A program made the position numbers and the translations under genes. From positions 62,001 to 126,000 of the forward strand of contig VICG01000003.1 in the NCBI GenBank assembly GCA_008692225.1: a DNA stretch of 64,000 nt. The letters are read 5' to 3'. Positions 23,662 through 35,421 of this stretch are shown in pieces (position 1 is the stretch's first letter; each line of letters opens with the position of its first letter). The DNA comes from Monilinia fructicola. Taxonomy: Eukaryota; Ascomycota; Leotiomycetes; Helotiales; Sclerotiniaceae. The notes under the pieces are model-generated. The model was not told where the DNA came from and did not search any database. It saw only the letters and a list, made by a program, of their open reading frames with translations.

Positions 23662-24165
23662 AGGTCGGATGGACGTCCATTTGAGCTCATATGGACCTGT
23701 GGGGCGTCTCTTAAAAAAAAAAGGTCAACTGCAAAACGTTACACAAGTCCACCCGACGTTTAACCAAATGTATAATTTTATGCAAATTCATAAAATTTTT
23801 GCATAAATTATAAATATTCTTAATTAGATTTTAAACGTTTTCTAAACGTTTTGAAAATGTTTCGAAAACATTTTCGAAAACGTTTAGAAAACATTTCGAA
23901 AACGTTTTGAAAAACATTTAGAAAACGTTTTTAAAATATTTAGAATCTAATTAAAAAATTTAAAACTTTTTTTTAATAATAATATTAATATATTTATATT
24001 TAATATTAAAAAACTAATTATTTAATATTAAAATATTAATTAAATAATAAATTAATAATAATAAATTTAAATATATATTAATTAATATAGTTTTATTAAA
24101 AGATAAATTATATATTTATATATATATATATATATATTATTTAAATATAATTTATATATTTTAAG

Positions 24166-24202
<37 letters not shown>

Positions 24203-24527
24203 TTTAATGTAATCTAATTTAAAATAAAATTAATATAAATTTATATTAAATAATTATATTAATTTTTTTAATAAAAGCTTTAAATTAAATCGTAAACGTT
24301 TTCTAAACGTTTTCTAAATGTTTTTAAAACGTTTTCTAAACGTTTAGAAAACGTTTAGAATCTAATCTCAAAAATTTATAATTTATTAATAATTAATTTT
24401 TGCATAATTTTTTTATGAATTTTTATGAATCTTATGCAAATTTATGCAAATTTATGACTTTTGCCCCACTAGTCCACCCGACGTTTTTCCGAGTCCACGG
24501 GAGCTCAGATGGACGTCCATCCGACCT
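23662..24527. mobile_element. AT-rich foldback element with terminal inverted repeats (MITE-like)
   Basis: The ends match as inverted repeats: the left end begins AGGTCGGATGGACGTCCAT and the right end, read on the minus strand, begins with the same bases, then TYTGAGCTC in both. Further in, GTCCACCCGACGTTT, TTATGCAAATT and AAACGTTTTCTAAACGTTT occur in opposite orientation on the two arms. The inner 500 bp are nearly pure A/T with a TATATA core. No transposase is encoded, so it is a non-autonomous element, 866 bp long. The target duplication is not convincing (at most GT on each side). It lies about 100 bp upstream of the transcription factor start codon. Confidence 0.75.
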
Positions 24528-24629
24528 GTCGACTCCAGAGAGATAGAGAGAGAAACGGAGGGTTGAGGAGACAGGACAGGATTGGATTGGATTGGATTGG
24601 AGATGAGATGATATGATTGGTAGAATCCA

Positions 24630-27600
24630 ATGGATATCATGGATGCCAATCTCGATCCTTCATCTAAACTCACCAACGATTCAAATCTTATTGGTAACGT
24701 TAATGGTAAACTTACTGTTAATGCTAATGCCGTTACTTTCGGTACTCCGAAAACCTCTACCGGTACATCTTCAACGACAACAGCAACAACAAGAACAGCA
24801 ACACCAACAACTTCTGTGAAGGGGAATCCGAATCCGAATCCGAATCATCCACAACCACCACCACCACCATCATCAACATCATCATCATCTAAACCACCAT
24901 CTAAATCAACAGCAACAACAACACCATCATCATCATCATCAACATCATCATCATCATCTAAACCACCATCTAAACCACCATCTAAATCAACAGCAACAAC
25001 AACACCATCATCAACATCATCAACGACAACTACAACTACAACTGGAAATCGATTTCAATGTCCTCAATGTCCAAAGAATTTTACGAGAATCGAAAATTTA
25101 ACGAGACATCAAGCAAATCGTGAGTACTTTATTATTGTATCTATATCAACATCAACCATGGCCATTAGCATCACCATCACCACCACCACCATCATTGTCA
25201 TGCATATCATCTCATATCATCTCAAATCATCTCATACCATGCTTCTCCTTCGAAACTAAACTTTTTATCAAATCAAATTTGGCGATTGCCGAAATTCATC
25301 TCGATCACGTGCTAATTAATCTCAACTCAATTTTTCAGATGATGAAGTGGGTAAATTTGCCTGCGCCATTTGCAGGAAAAGATTTACGAGAAGTGATTTG
25401 TTAAGTCGACATCGTCGAATACATAATCAAAATAATGGTCCGGGTAAACGTGCTGCTTCTTCCAAATCTCATATGATACAACCTTCTGCATCTCCTCCTT
25501 CTCAACCTCAACCTATCTCTAATCTAGTACATCACGAAGAGAAACCCATGTCAATCAATCAAAACTATCAAAATGGATTACCACTTGATATGCAATATCG
25601 TGGTAATCCTAATGAAATCTTACCACCGATTCAAGGGGCATTATATTCGGATTCACGCTCACCTTCAGCTCCATTCTCAAGGTCTCTCGAGTCTTGTTGA
25701 CGCTGCATTGGCACCTCCTTCTATAGATACTGGGACTCCAAGTTCCCGAGAATTTCAATCCCAGTACATGGGATGGTTTTATGCTTTACAGTGATTCTCC
25801 AAATGTTTATATGGGATCATATGATGCTGATATATCGTGGACATTGGATTGCTTCAGCCAAGATTCATGGAGTAATATGGATTTAGACTTCGTTTTTGCT
25901 GGCCCGCAATTCGTTCAACCTGATCCTCACGGTCAATCTAATGATCTGGATGCTGAAGGAGACGAGGAGGATTGGCCTGACAAAGTCAGTAGACTAGAAA
26001 GTCCGCCGCGATGGGGTCCCAAGTCCATTCCTCGGTTAGGTCCCGAATCATGGCACGCAGTTACTCACGAAGCTAGAGCGAGCAGCTTCACGGTCGGCCC
26101 AAGGCAACGAGTCAACGATATCCTACGATCGACTTTACTAAGCATGCTACAAATCGAACTTCCGTCCCAATCGGGTGATACGGTATATGTGGAAATTAAC
26201 ATTTCTACATTTCCGCCGTCGGAAGTGTTGGATTATTTTCTACGGCTTTATTTTCGACATATCCATCCACGATTTCCCATCACTCATATTCCAACGTTTG
26301 ATATTTTCGCCAGCTCTCCTCTTTTGATCTTGTCAATGATGTTTCTCGGATCATGTTATTCATCTGCGGATCGTGGTCGATTTTTACGACTTTTTCATAA
26401 TCGTGGAAGAGTGGCTAGTATGAGGTTGCATGAGATTGAAGAGAAACATGTCAGTCCCATTTTCCCAGGTCAATGATAATCGCTAATACTCTCTAGCTAC
26501 GAGTCATGGACAACATTTTCACTTTATTTAACCTTCTACTCGCGGGAGCTTGGGGTGGTAGTAAAAAAAATGTTTGAATTTGCGGAAGGGGTTCGAGGCA
26601 TTCTGATCACGGCTGGCCGAAGAGCTCGTTTGCTGGATTGTAGACCAATTTCTAGAGTACAGCTTGATCCAAATGCCCTGCCCCAGGAATTCGCCACAGG
26701 AAATAGAATGGTTTTCATGGATAGAAACTGAGAAGAGAAAGAGGCTTGGATTATCGATATATGTATGCTTGCTCAAACTTCGATGGTTTCTCATGACTAA
26801 CCTTTCAGTAGATCCTCGACTGCCAGTATGCTACTTTATTCAACGTTCAATCATATATCAGCAGGGCTGAAACCACAAATTGTGTCTTTCCATGCCCGGA
26901 ACAACATTGGGAGGCACCATCACCACAGGCTTGGAAAATGCTTCTCGGTCCAGCTGATATACCACCGGCGACGTATTATCTTCACGCTTTGAATGGTGTC
27001 CTTCTCCATAAATGGACTAAACCTCCGCCACCTGTTTATCCCTACCACCATATTTGGCAAGAGCCTCCTTCTTTATGCGATACACACTCTTATATTTGAC
27101 TGGCGTACGTCAGTTTCTATGTTGAATCCTACTGGACTCATGGGAACAATGGGAAATCATGCACTAGACATTGGCGCAGGGTTGCTGAGCAGGAGAAAGT
27201 GGTTAATCGATGCTTTGGATTCTTGGACCGAATGTTATGGTGCTAGTTCCGAAGAACAATCCGTAGCCGGGAAACTTCTCTGCTCATTGGGTTATGTCAG
27301 CTTGGATGTTAGTCTTAGTGATGTTCACTTGATGGCCGGTCGATCTTCCAATCGACAGGATTGCGATTTTGCCGCCGTCAATTTACGATTTTGGGCTAAT
27401 AGCGACATCGCTGGTAATACAATGAAAAATGTGTATGAAATGCTTGCGCTATCCGAACAATGCATTCGAATGAGAGATAGTAGAGGTGGGGATGGGGTAC
27501 TAGGTACCATGGGAATGTATAGCAGTCGACCAGAAGAAGCGAGTTACGAGATAGCAGTATGTCTTTTTACAGGAGGCTTGGTCTGCTGGGTTTACAAAGA

Positions 27601-27637
27601 GTTGCGTACGGGATTGGTAGGAAGGGGAGAGGGATGA
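24630..27637 (+). CDS. C2H2 zinc-finger transcription factor with fungal-specific TF domain (frame breaks present)
   Basis: Exon 1 (24630..25119) encodes a Ser/Thr/Pro-rich low-complexity region and the first finger FQCPQCPKNFTRIENLTRH. The intron 25120..25338 ends in TTTTTCAG. Exon 2 (25339..25681) carries the second finger FACAICRKRFTRSDLLSRH. A 109-110-nt intron (about 25682..25791, acceptor TGCTTTACAG) joins phase 2 to exon 3 (25792..26449). A further intron (26450..26496) leads to 26497, and another (26765..26811) to 26812. The C-terminal part is a PF04082-type fungal regulatory domain: SEVLDYFLRLYFRHIHPRFP, WFSWIETEKRKRLGLSIY|ILDCQYATLFN and HTLIFDWRTS. Three +1 breaks lie at about 26563-26570 (A8), 26694 and 27047, all in conserved coding sequence. 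The predicted stop at 27635 is followed by 31 open codons. Confidence 0.8.
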
Positions 27638-28381
27638 GGTGGTGGAGGGTATCAGAAGAGCTGGAAGGGGCCTGAGGGGAATGAGGTGTTGGAGATTGTG
27701 CGAGATGTTTGGAAGGATCTTGGCGGGGTTTGAGAGGTAGGGGTTCAAGAACTTGGGTTGGCTATTGATGGCTGGTTGCTTGCATTACTCCTATCCATCC
27801 ATGGCATCATAGCCTCTTGTTTGTATTGATTAACGTGTTGGAATTGTATAATAGCTTTGCTTCGTCTGTATATGATTTCTCGATATCAATCTTTTGTTCT
27901 TTGCACATGGCACATTTGATGCTTACGCTCGGTGATGACTGAATTTCTTCGATATCGTAGCTATTTTGTAATGAGATTATTTGTTTCAATTAAAGATTGG
28001 GGAGAAATTCGAGAGGATTTTTTTGTCGGGATAGGGATAAGGTTTTGATTCTGGTTGAATGTAGGAAAGGGGATTCGTGTATTTATGTGAGGATTAGACG
28101 GGAAGATGGGCGATATTTTTCTATAATTAATTCTCATCATAGACTGCCGCAGTGCAGTCTAGTCAGCATACGAAATCTAGTGTTATGAATTCATCCGGTG
28201 ATCTACTTTTATCAACTCCCATTACCTAGGTATTATTATCTTTGTCTTTATACTCATCTTTGTTTTTTCTGGGCGCGATGATATATCTATCCAAAGTGGT
28301 CTTTCATTGTATTTCCGACCGGTTATGAGGTTCGTTAAGTTCGTCAAGTTCGTTGGGTTCTTCTGATTTTATTTTGATTTT

Positions 28382-28411
28382 GGAGCTGAGCTGAGCTGAG
28401 CTGAGCTGAGT
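28382..28411. repeat. 5-bp repeat GAGCT, about 5 copies
   Basis: The unit GAGCT is repeated in tandem in the 3' flank of the transcription factor gene. Confidence 0.85.
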
Positions 28412-28672
28412 AGGAAGAGTTAAGGGTTCCAAGGTTGATAATAGATATCTATGAGTTTTTTGTATTTGTTATATTAGGTGAGGATATTGAATATGTGGGT
28501 GGTATGTGGTATGTGATAATTATGTATGGTTGTATGATTATTAAGTGGAGGAATTTGGGGACGGGGAGGTAATATAGTGTAAAGGTAAAGTTTGTATTGT
28601 GGGATTTATAATTAGGGGGTTGTTATCGTGGGGTAATTGATTAATCCTTGACCTTAACGGCGAGCCAAGTAG

Positions 28673-28676
28673 AGAG

Positions 28677-28719
<43 letters not shown>

Positions 28720-28720
28720 A
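28673..28720. repeat. GAAA microsatellite
   Basis: A run of about ten GAAA units within a GA-rich stretch. Confidence 0.9.
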
Positions 28721-29748
28721 GGAGAGAGAGAATAATAGGAATTAATAGTGGCTGTTACAATTCTATAAGTATGATTTAGAAATACTTACCAATTGATTAG
28801 AATAGAATGATTAAGGTGATGATGCTAAGCTAAGCGGAAACTTGCGAGGGATTTCGGCAAATTAGGGGGTATGGGATACTGTGCTAATGTAAAGCGTGGT
28901 GTGTATTGATTATTAGCCTGGAAGGAAATAGTGGGATGCGAGGTGGCTAATCGCTGATTGTCGAGGGGTAAAGTTGATGACGAGGAATGAAGTAGATTGA
29001 TAACCTTTATTATCTATTTATGTGGTATTGATTGATGATGGAGACTTTTTATTCCGTGGAAGTATGGGAATAGTGCGGAAAAATATTTGGGTGTAGAGTT
29101 ATGTTATTGCGGATAAGTTGCTATATAAATACTGCTTGATGCAATGATAAGGTAAAAATTGCTTGGGGAACGAAGCAGTAGTAAGGCGAATCGCTAATTA
29201 GCTACAAGTAGCTCGCTAACTTTGTAGCTCTAATTATTTGGGTTATTGATGATATATAGCTTCATCTTCATTATTCTATATTGCTAGTAATATAGAATAT
29301 CTTATATAAACCTCAACAATACCAGTGGTATTCAATCTAAGACTAATTAATTATTGAAATATATGGTATGAAATGAACTACAGAGTAGTATCATTTGAAC
29401 GAGGGGTATTTGAAACATACCGCATACCATTTCAGGGGCTAATTAGCAGGCTTCACATGAACTTCCAACTTGATTATAAATGCTTTGAGCTTCCATTTTT
29501 CGCTTCCATTTTTACATTTTAAGCTTTATAGAAGAATCACTTTCGTAATTCTATAGGCAGATGTTCACCTATTCGTGGCTCAGGCTTGCTTGATGGACAG
29601 CCTGATATTGAATACATGGACTTGATGCACTAGGGTAGTAAAAGTATGGCATTAATATCATATAGAATGTCATATAAACTACAAGAATATACTATAATAT
29701 ATATAGTAATTCGTTAGAGTTTGGTAATTAGTAGTTTTATATATGCAA

Positions 29749-30340
29749 ACAGAAAGGAACACTAACTAGTACAACACTAATAATTCATTTTTTCAAGTGC
29801 AATCCATTAATCTTGGTATAATGAGCTAGGTTTAGCAAGCATATTACAAGACTTTGCATTATCCAATGTATTCAAGCATACCACGGGTTTATTAATTAGT
29901 ATTATTGTCCATATCGTGGTTATCATTAGTATTGAAGCTATTCATAATTTAAACGATTAATACGTTTCACAGAAAAGAGGGACATTTTCGATGAAATAGG
30001 GGGGAAAAGCGAGGTAAAAAAAAAAGTAACTTACTTTAACGAATGATAAAAGAAGTTATTTTAATAGAATAAAATAATTTAGAATAGCTATTGATGATAA
30101 TTAAATAGCATTTATTGTTGTTATTGAATCAAAGTTGATAATCTTATAATGAAGTGAGATAAAGAGTTAAAGTAGTATTTTAATTTTTAAAAGCTAATGT
30201 AGTATTTTGAAATTAATACGATATTCTAAGGATCTTTCGATATGAACACTAGAAAGCTTCTACCATTACACGTATGTTATATTAGGAGTTAGTGGGTTCT
30301 ATGTAATTATAGAATATTGCTATAAAAGTAGTACCTTCTC
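29749..30340 (+). repeat. diverged direct repeat, copy 1
   Basis: This block shares an ordered series of landmarks with 31010-31670: AACACTAATAAT; TTAATCTT followed by an AGCTA element; TATTGAAGCTATTC; TTAATACGTT; a purine-rich GAGGTA block; CAACGAATG-like; AAAGCTAATGTAGTATT; and an ATCTTTC...GTGAACA/GC...AAAGCTTCTA stretch. Spacing is similar but many substitutions and small indels separate the copies. No protein is encoded. Confidence 0.65.
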
Positions 30341-31009
30341 GTTGGGGTATCGGTATTAAGATTTTACTGGTATTGTGAAGAGAGCATTCACTATCGCTTG
30401 CATATTTCTATTCTCATTATCGTCATGAAGTATAGTTTGATACTGCTGTTTTTAATTGGCTTGGGAGACGATATTTCTGGGTAGACTTTATATGAACCCG
30501 GGCTTGAATATACCAACTAAAATATTACTCTTCGAGTATTGCCTCGTTGTAGATACAGTTGATTAAGGATTGGACTTGACCTCATCAACGCTGGTTATCA
30601 AAGCTTGCCCTACGTGGCTTTATCTGAGTTGATTAAGTTGATGCTTTTCTCGGGTATGTTTGCCATACTGAAAGCTTTACATCTATGTCTATTTTTGAAA
30701 CCGGGGTAAGAATTGTGTAAATTGAAGATGTCTATGGTTGGGCAGACTTTTATATACATTATCCATAGTGATATCCACCAGTTCACTTTCAATCTACAAT
30801 CACCTCAGCAAATAGACTTGTTTAATCCGAGAAAGCGGCAAGCCTATACAAAGTTGAGTGTATTCACTCGCTTATCTAAACCGTACTACCCTAGAGTACC
30901 ACAAATATGGCCATATGCCATATCCGGTTTATGGCATAATTCCATATTCAAAATGGTTTTTTGACATATACAACATTTGGGAATCCATGGATCTCTGAGC
31001 ATATGGCAT

Positions 31010-31670
31010 AGGAAACAGGAAGTTAACACTAATAATCCACATCCTATTTTGAAGCTTTAGTCTGTTAATCTTAATATATTAAGCTAAGCTTATTTAAGCA
31101 TACTATAGGATTTCGGCCTTATTTAAGCGTATTACCTTTATTTGGGTATATTTCGAGCATATTACAATCTATAGTATTATCGTTGTTGTTGTTGATGTTA
31201 TTGGTAGTATTGAAGCTATTCAGAATCTAAAGTGGTTAATACGTTATTGAGGGGGGAGGGTATTTTCGAAATAGGGGAGTGGAAGCGAGGTAGAAAAAGC
31301 AATTCTTCAACGAATGGAATAACTTACTATTAATGGTATTGATGGTATTGATGGTATTGATGGTATTAATAGTTGATGATGTTAAAATAAAGTTAAAGAG
31401 TTGAAGTTGAAGAGTCGAAGTAAAGTTGAAGAGTCGAAGTGAAGTTGAAAGAGTCGAAGTGAAGTTGAAGAGTCGAAGTGGGATTGAGAATGGTATATTA
31501 GTATACTAGTATTTGAAGCTATTTTGAAAGCTAATATAGTATTCCGAAGAATCTTTCAATGTGAACGCTTTAAAGCTCCTACTACTTATATACGTAAAAT
31601 ATATACGCTATAATAAGATTTAGGGAGGATTCTACGAATATATGGCATCTTGCCAGAAAAGTGGTACTCT
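31010..31670 (+). repeat. diverged direct repeat, copy 2
   Basis: Partner of the block at 29749-30340, about 1.26 kb downstream in the same orientation. It has an internal expansion of GGTATTGAT units (about 31338-31365) and of a GAGTCGAAGTGAAGTTGAA unit (about 31396-31480) that copy 1 lacks. Confidence 0.65.
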
Positions 31671-33067
31671 AGGGCTAGCTGCAACTTCCAAGGCTATATG
31701 AGAGCTTGTAGATTCTGCTTTGTGAATTCTTAACTTTGTACATTTGAGACACGATCTGACGACAGGTGCTTGAAAATGTGGGCTGACTGCATTTGAAGTC
31801 TAGCGAAGCTATTCTGCGAACTGAGGAGCAGGGACTGAAAATGTTGAATTTTACTTCTGAATACTCATCTGCTGTCTTTCGCAGTCTATGAAAGTGCTAT
31901 CGTTTATTTAGTGATTTGTCACACGCCGTCGCAACGCTCGGTGTAATATTGTTTTCGCTGTCAATCACAAATTTGTAATTACTAATTACACTCGAATATC
32001 AACTTACATCTTCATAGTCCGCTTGTCTTCTTCAGTGCAAATCAATATCTTTGCTTCGTTGAAAATATACGATTGTAAGGTTATTTTGAAGGGTTTTAGT
32101 TCTGGTCAAAGCATCTTATTTGAATATTTATAGATGTATGATATCTTTGGTAATGATCTAGAGACTTGATACTCCAATCAGGATACTGAAATGAGAAACT
32201 AAGCTGTGTACTACAGTGAATAGTACTTGATTGCACATCTGTTGCATATTCAAATGTGGAATCGTGTAAACATTAAATGAAGCTTTGTTTCAACTCTTAC
32301 ATTTGAAGATATAAAAGAGATCGAAATATTCTCGTTTTGGAATTATCAAGCTTTAGAGTGGATACCAAAGAGATGAGCGTCTATTAGTTTTATAAAACGG
32401 CTTTTGCAGAAGCAGAAAAGATGTAATTTGGAGTAGTACATTCGTGATTAACAATTAGTTAATGATTTCAGATAGAATTTCAAACACTAGACAATAATCA
32501 TCTCTCGTCTCATTGAGTCTGAATTTTGAAAGTACGTATATCGTCGTCAATAAATCGATCGACCTTGCCTCTTTCTTTATTCAAAGTGAATTTTACTTCA
32601 ACTTCAGGATATTAGCCAAGTCAGATGGCTTATACCTGTATTGGATTGAATATCAAAAAGTAGCGGAACCTCACCCCCTTGATCTGAGGTAGGACTTCAA
32701 TTAGTTGCTTGGCTGTATATTGAGGCTTCTGCTGGGGGTTTAAATATGCACGGAGATGGAGAGTCGCAGCTGAGAATGAAAATCAAAAGCCTCCGAAGTG
32801 AATGTTAAAGTGAATAGGCAATAGCTAACACCTACATACCAAATTTGGAAATCGAGTTTCATAAATATTCCTCTTCATGGTCCTACCTGTTTCAATTCTT
32901 TCTGGTGTATCTCAAATGGAAAGACTTAAGTACATAATATTTTTCAAAACTTAGTAACAGTATGTATCCTTAAACTGGTACGATAGAAATGCTAATCCTG
33001 ACAGAAGTCCTCTCTCCTATTTGACACAGCGACAGAAAATCCTAGAGCATTTCAACCAGTATATACG

Positions 33068-33403
33068 ATGTCCCCACCAAATCTCGATCCAAGTGCAATA
33101 TCGCGCTTTCGGCGCTGGCTTTTGAAGAAATATTCCTTTGCGTCAACAAAACCATACGCACAGGATCCAGGCCCGATATTCATGCAAACTGAACCATCCA
33201 CTTGGGATCGTCGGGATTATTGGAATTGTGGTGCCTGTGGAACCAAATGTATTCCAGAGAAGTGGTGTCCTAAAGGCTGTTTTGGAGCTGTTCTTGACGC
33301 AACTGTATACAGTGGTGATGGTGAATACTTGGGACATTGGGACGGGCAGAAATGGCGGAGATTAAGCACTAGACCAAAGTTGGATTCCATACCGACAGAA
33401 TAG
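33068..33403 (+). CDS. Small Cys/Trp-rich hypothetical protein
   Basis: Single exon of 111 aa; not recognised. The middle reads YWNCGACGTKCIPEKWCPKG, with five cysteines in a C-x2-C-x3-C-x5-C-x3-C spacing that could bind a metal or form disulphides. The N-terminus is basic (FRRWLLKKY) and lacks a signal peptide, and the C-terminus is Trp/Arg-rich. The ATG is in good context after an A/T-rich leader with a CAACCAG element. It could be part of a larger spliced gene, but no flanking exon was found. It is transcribed, if real, toward the FAD monooxygenase 770 bp downstream. Confidence 0.5.
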   Translation: MSPPNLDPSAISRFRRWLLKKYSFASTKPYAQDPGPIFMQTEPSTWDRRDYWNCGACGTKCIPEKWCPKGCFGAVLDATVYSGDGEYLGHWDGQKWRRLSTRPKLDSIPTE

Positions 33404-34176
33404 AAGAAGGGGAAGACGAAGTATGGAGAATGATGGCGTGCTGGGAACTCATTGTGAAGAAGACTTGGTGACAGGGGCTACTCATTCATAGGCAATTAGG
33501 GAGTGGAATCTATAATTGATAGCCAATTGAAAACTTGGAAGCACACTCAGTGAACGTATTAGTTCCAATATGAAGAAGAGAATATCTTACTTGAACCATG
33601 ATGTAAAAACAATTTAGAATTGGAATTCTCCGATGTGTAATACGTTCGCATTATTTAAATTGCTCATCATTCCCACATTTTGGACACCACTGGGACAGAA
33701 TACACGAAATACGGGGATTAAATCATCAATTCTGTTTCTTATATATGTGATAAGTTTCTTCGCTTTTTCGATTGACCCAAAGTAGCATTATGATGTTGAG
33801 ATAGGGTCAAATCGTGTCGTGACACTCTCAAGCCCCCGACCCGGCGACCCCTAGTTTCGCTAGTCGGGTGATAAAAACACCCAAATACCCGATAACCGAG
33901 GCCCTGTTCCAGCCACAACTATTGCAAAGGGGATAGCGGGCGTTTACGTGAAAAGGTGCATTTCGGAAGCAGAAAAAGAAAGCTTTGATAGTATCGAGAT
34001 GATAACAAATCAGTTCATTTCAAATCAACATACAGTGTCATGTATGACGTGGTACTGGAGGCTGTTTATATTCTCTTCGCGACTGCCTAAATGAGATTTT
34101 GTCATCACCCTCCACTATTGAAAATTCGCAAAATTAATTAGATATAGCTGAATCACTTGGAAAGCAGGCCAGGAAG
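33404..34176. other. intergenic with a GC-rich hairpin
   Basis: No gene. At about 33826-33900 a GC-rich patch in otherwise AT-rich DNA contains CTAG-TTTCG-CTAG nested inside CCCGAC...GTCGGG, with later ACCCG copies. It resembles the end of a decayed DNA element, but I could not find a matching second end. Confidence 0.4.
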
Positions 34177-35421
34177 ATGTTGCCTACGACTGTACCCAGA
34201 TTGAAAGTCCTCATCTCAGGCGCTGGCATTGCTGGGCCATGTCTTGCATACTGGCTTTCTAGATCTCGTCTCAATACATCAATCAGAATTATTGAGAGAT
34301 CGCCAGTTCCCAGAGCCACTGGCCAAGCCATCGATATTCATGGCTCGGCTGTTGAAATTGCGAAGAAAATGAAGTTAGAAGAGGCTATTCGTGCCCGAAA
34401 TACGACTGAAAAGGGTACCGTGATGTTGGATTCTTTGGGAAAGCCATTCGCGACATTTCCCGTTGGCGATACTTTTACGTCAGATTATGAAATTTTGAGG
34501 GCGGACTTGTCCGAACTTTTCTTGGAAGCAACTGAAAAGTTTGATGATATTCAATATATGTATGGTGATTCTGTCAACACACTTGAGCAGACAGAGACAG
34601 GTGTTAATGTGACTTTTAATGGTGGCTCAAAAGACACTTTTGATCTCGTTGTTGGTGCCGATGGATCTACTTCAAATATTCGGTCCAAAATTTTGGACGA
34701 TAAAACTCTCAAGGACAGTTACAATTTCATTGGGCAATATATCGCATTCTTCAGTATCCCAAGTCAACCGAATGATTCGAATTTTTGGGAGATTTTCAGT
34801 GCACCGAAAGGTCTATGTATGATGACACGACCACACCGAAACCCCTCCACAAAAGGTGTATACCTGTGTATCACAATGCCAAAACATGGGATACGTGATC
34901 CAATAGTGGAGAAAGCGATGGTAGAAGGAACCGAAGCGACAAAACGTATGCTACGTTCATACTTTGAGAATTGTGGTTGGGAAGCCAAACAGATATTGGA
35001 TGGGTTGGACCAATCGAAGGATTTTTACATGGCCAAAGCAGCACAAGTTAAACTACCAAAATGGACGAATGGACGTGCTGTTGTTATTGGAGATGCTGCC
35101 ATGGCAACTTTTGGTGTTGGAACTACCTTGGCGATCGAAAGTGCTTATATTCTAGCCGGAGAGTTATCAAAGATACAGAACACCGAAGATATTCCAAAGG
35201 CTTTGAAAAGATATGAGGAGGTATTTCGACCTATTTATAAGAAAATGGAGAGTCTTCCGCCAGGCTTTCCACAACTTGCAATGCCGCAAACTAGATGGGC
35301 CATGTGGATAAGAGATTCGATAATCTGGACTATTAGTAAGACAAAGATTCATAGACTTCTTTCGAACGATCAAGGGGGTTCTGATCACAAGTTACCGGAG
35401 TATGAATGGATAGATAAATGA
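34177..35421 (+). CDS. FAD-dependent monooxygenase (PHBH/UbiH-like, class A)
   Basis: Single exon, 414 aa, the usual family length. Class A flavin monooxygenases use NAD(P)H and FAD to hydroxylate aromatic or polyketide substrates. The Rossmann FAD motif is VLISGAGIAGPCLAYWLSR at residues about 10-28, followed by IRIIERSP (acidic residue binding the ribose). The DG motif is LVVGADGSTSNIRSKI near 160, and the second FAD motif is VIGDAAMATFGVGTTLAIES near 300. In the last motif the usual Pro and His of GDAAH..P..G.G are replaced, so its phosphate/isoalloxazine contacts may differ. There is no signal peptide or membrane anchor. The nearest neighbours give no pathway, and no polyketide or terpene gene is adjacent, so the substrate is unknown. 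Confidence 0.9.
   Translation: MLPTTVPRLKVLISGAGIAGPCLAYWLSRSRLNTSIRIIERSPVPRATGQAIDIHGSAVEIAKKMKLEEAIRARNTTEKGTVMLDSLGKPFATFPVGDTFTSDYEILRADLSELFLEATEKFDDIQYMYGDSVNTLEQTETGVNVTFNGGSKDTFDLVVGADGSTSNIRSKILDDKTLKDSYNFIGQYIAFFSIPSQPNDSNFWEIFSAPKGLCMMTRPHRNPSTKGVYLCITMPKHGIRDPIVEKAMVEGTEATKRMLRSYFENCGWEAKQILDGLDQSKDFYMAKAAQVKLPKWTNGRAVVIGDAAMATFGVGTTLAIESAYILAGELSKIQNTEDIPKALKRYEEVFRPIYKKMESLPPGFPQLAMPQTRWAMWIRDSIIWTISKTKIHRLLSNDQGGSDHKLPEYEWIDK

Larger units (their letters stand above)
27734..33067. other. large non-coding, AT-rich region
   Basis: About 5.3 kb with no supported gene. It contains simple repeats at 28382-28411 and 28673-28720, and two diverged copies of a roughly 600-bp block (29749-30340 and 31010-31670), each listed separately. 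A further run of GAGTCGAAGTGAAGTTGAA-type repeats lies at about 31396-31480. Confidence 0.5.

Noticed and set aside
25682..25791. Two apparent frameshifts in the transcription factor near 25.68 and 25.78 kb
   Set aside because: A GTCTCT to TTTACAG intron of about 110 nt joins the frames in phase, so no indel is needed here.
26765..26811. Apparent frame change in the transcription factor near 26.77 kb
   Set aside because: Explained by a 47-nt intron with a CATGACTAACC branch site, using the CAGTAG acceptor and giving SIY|ILDCQYATLF.
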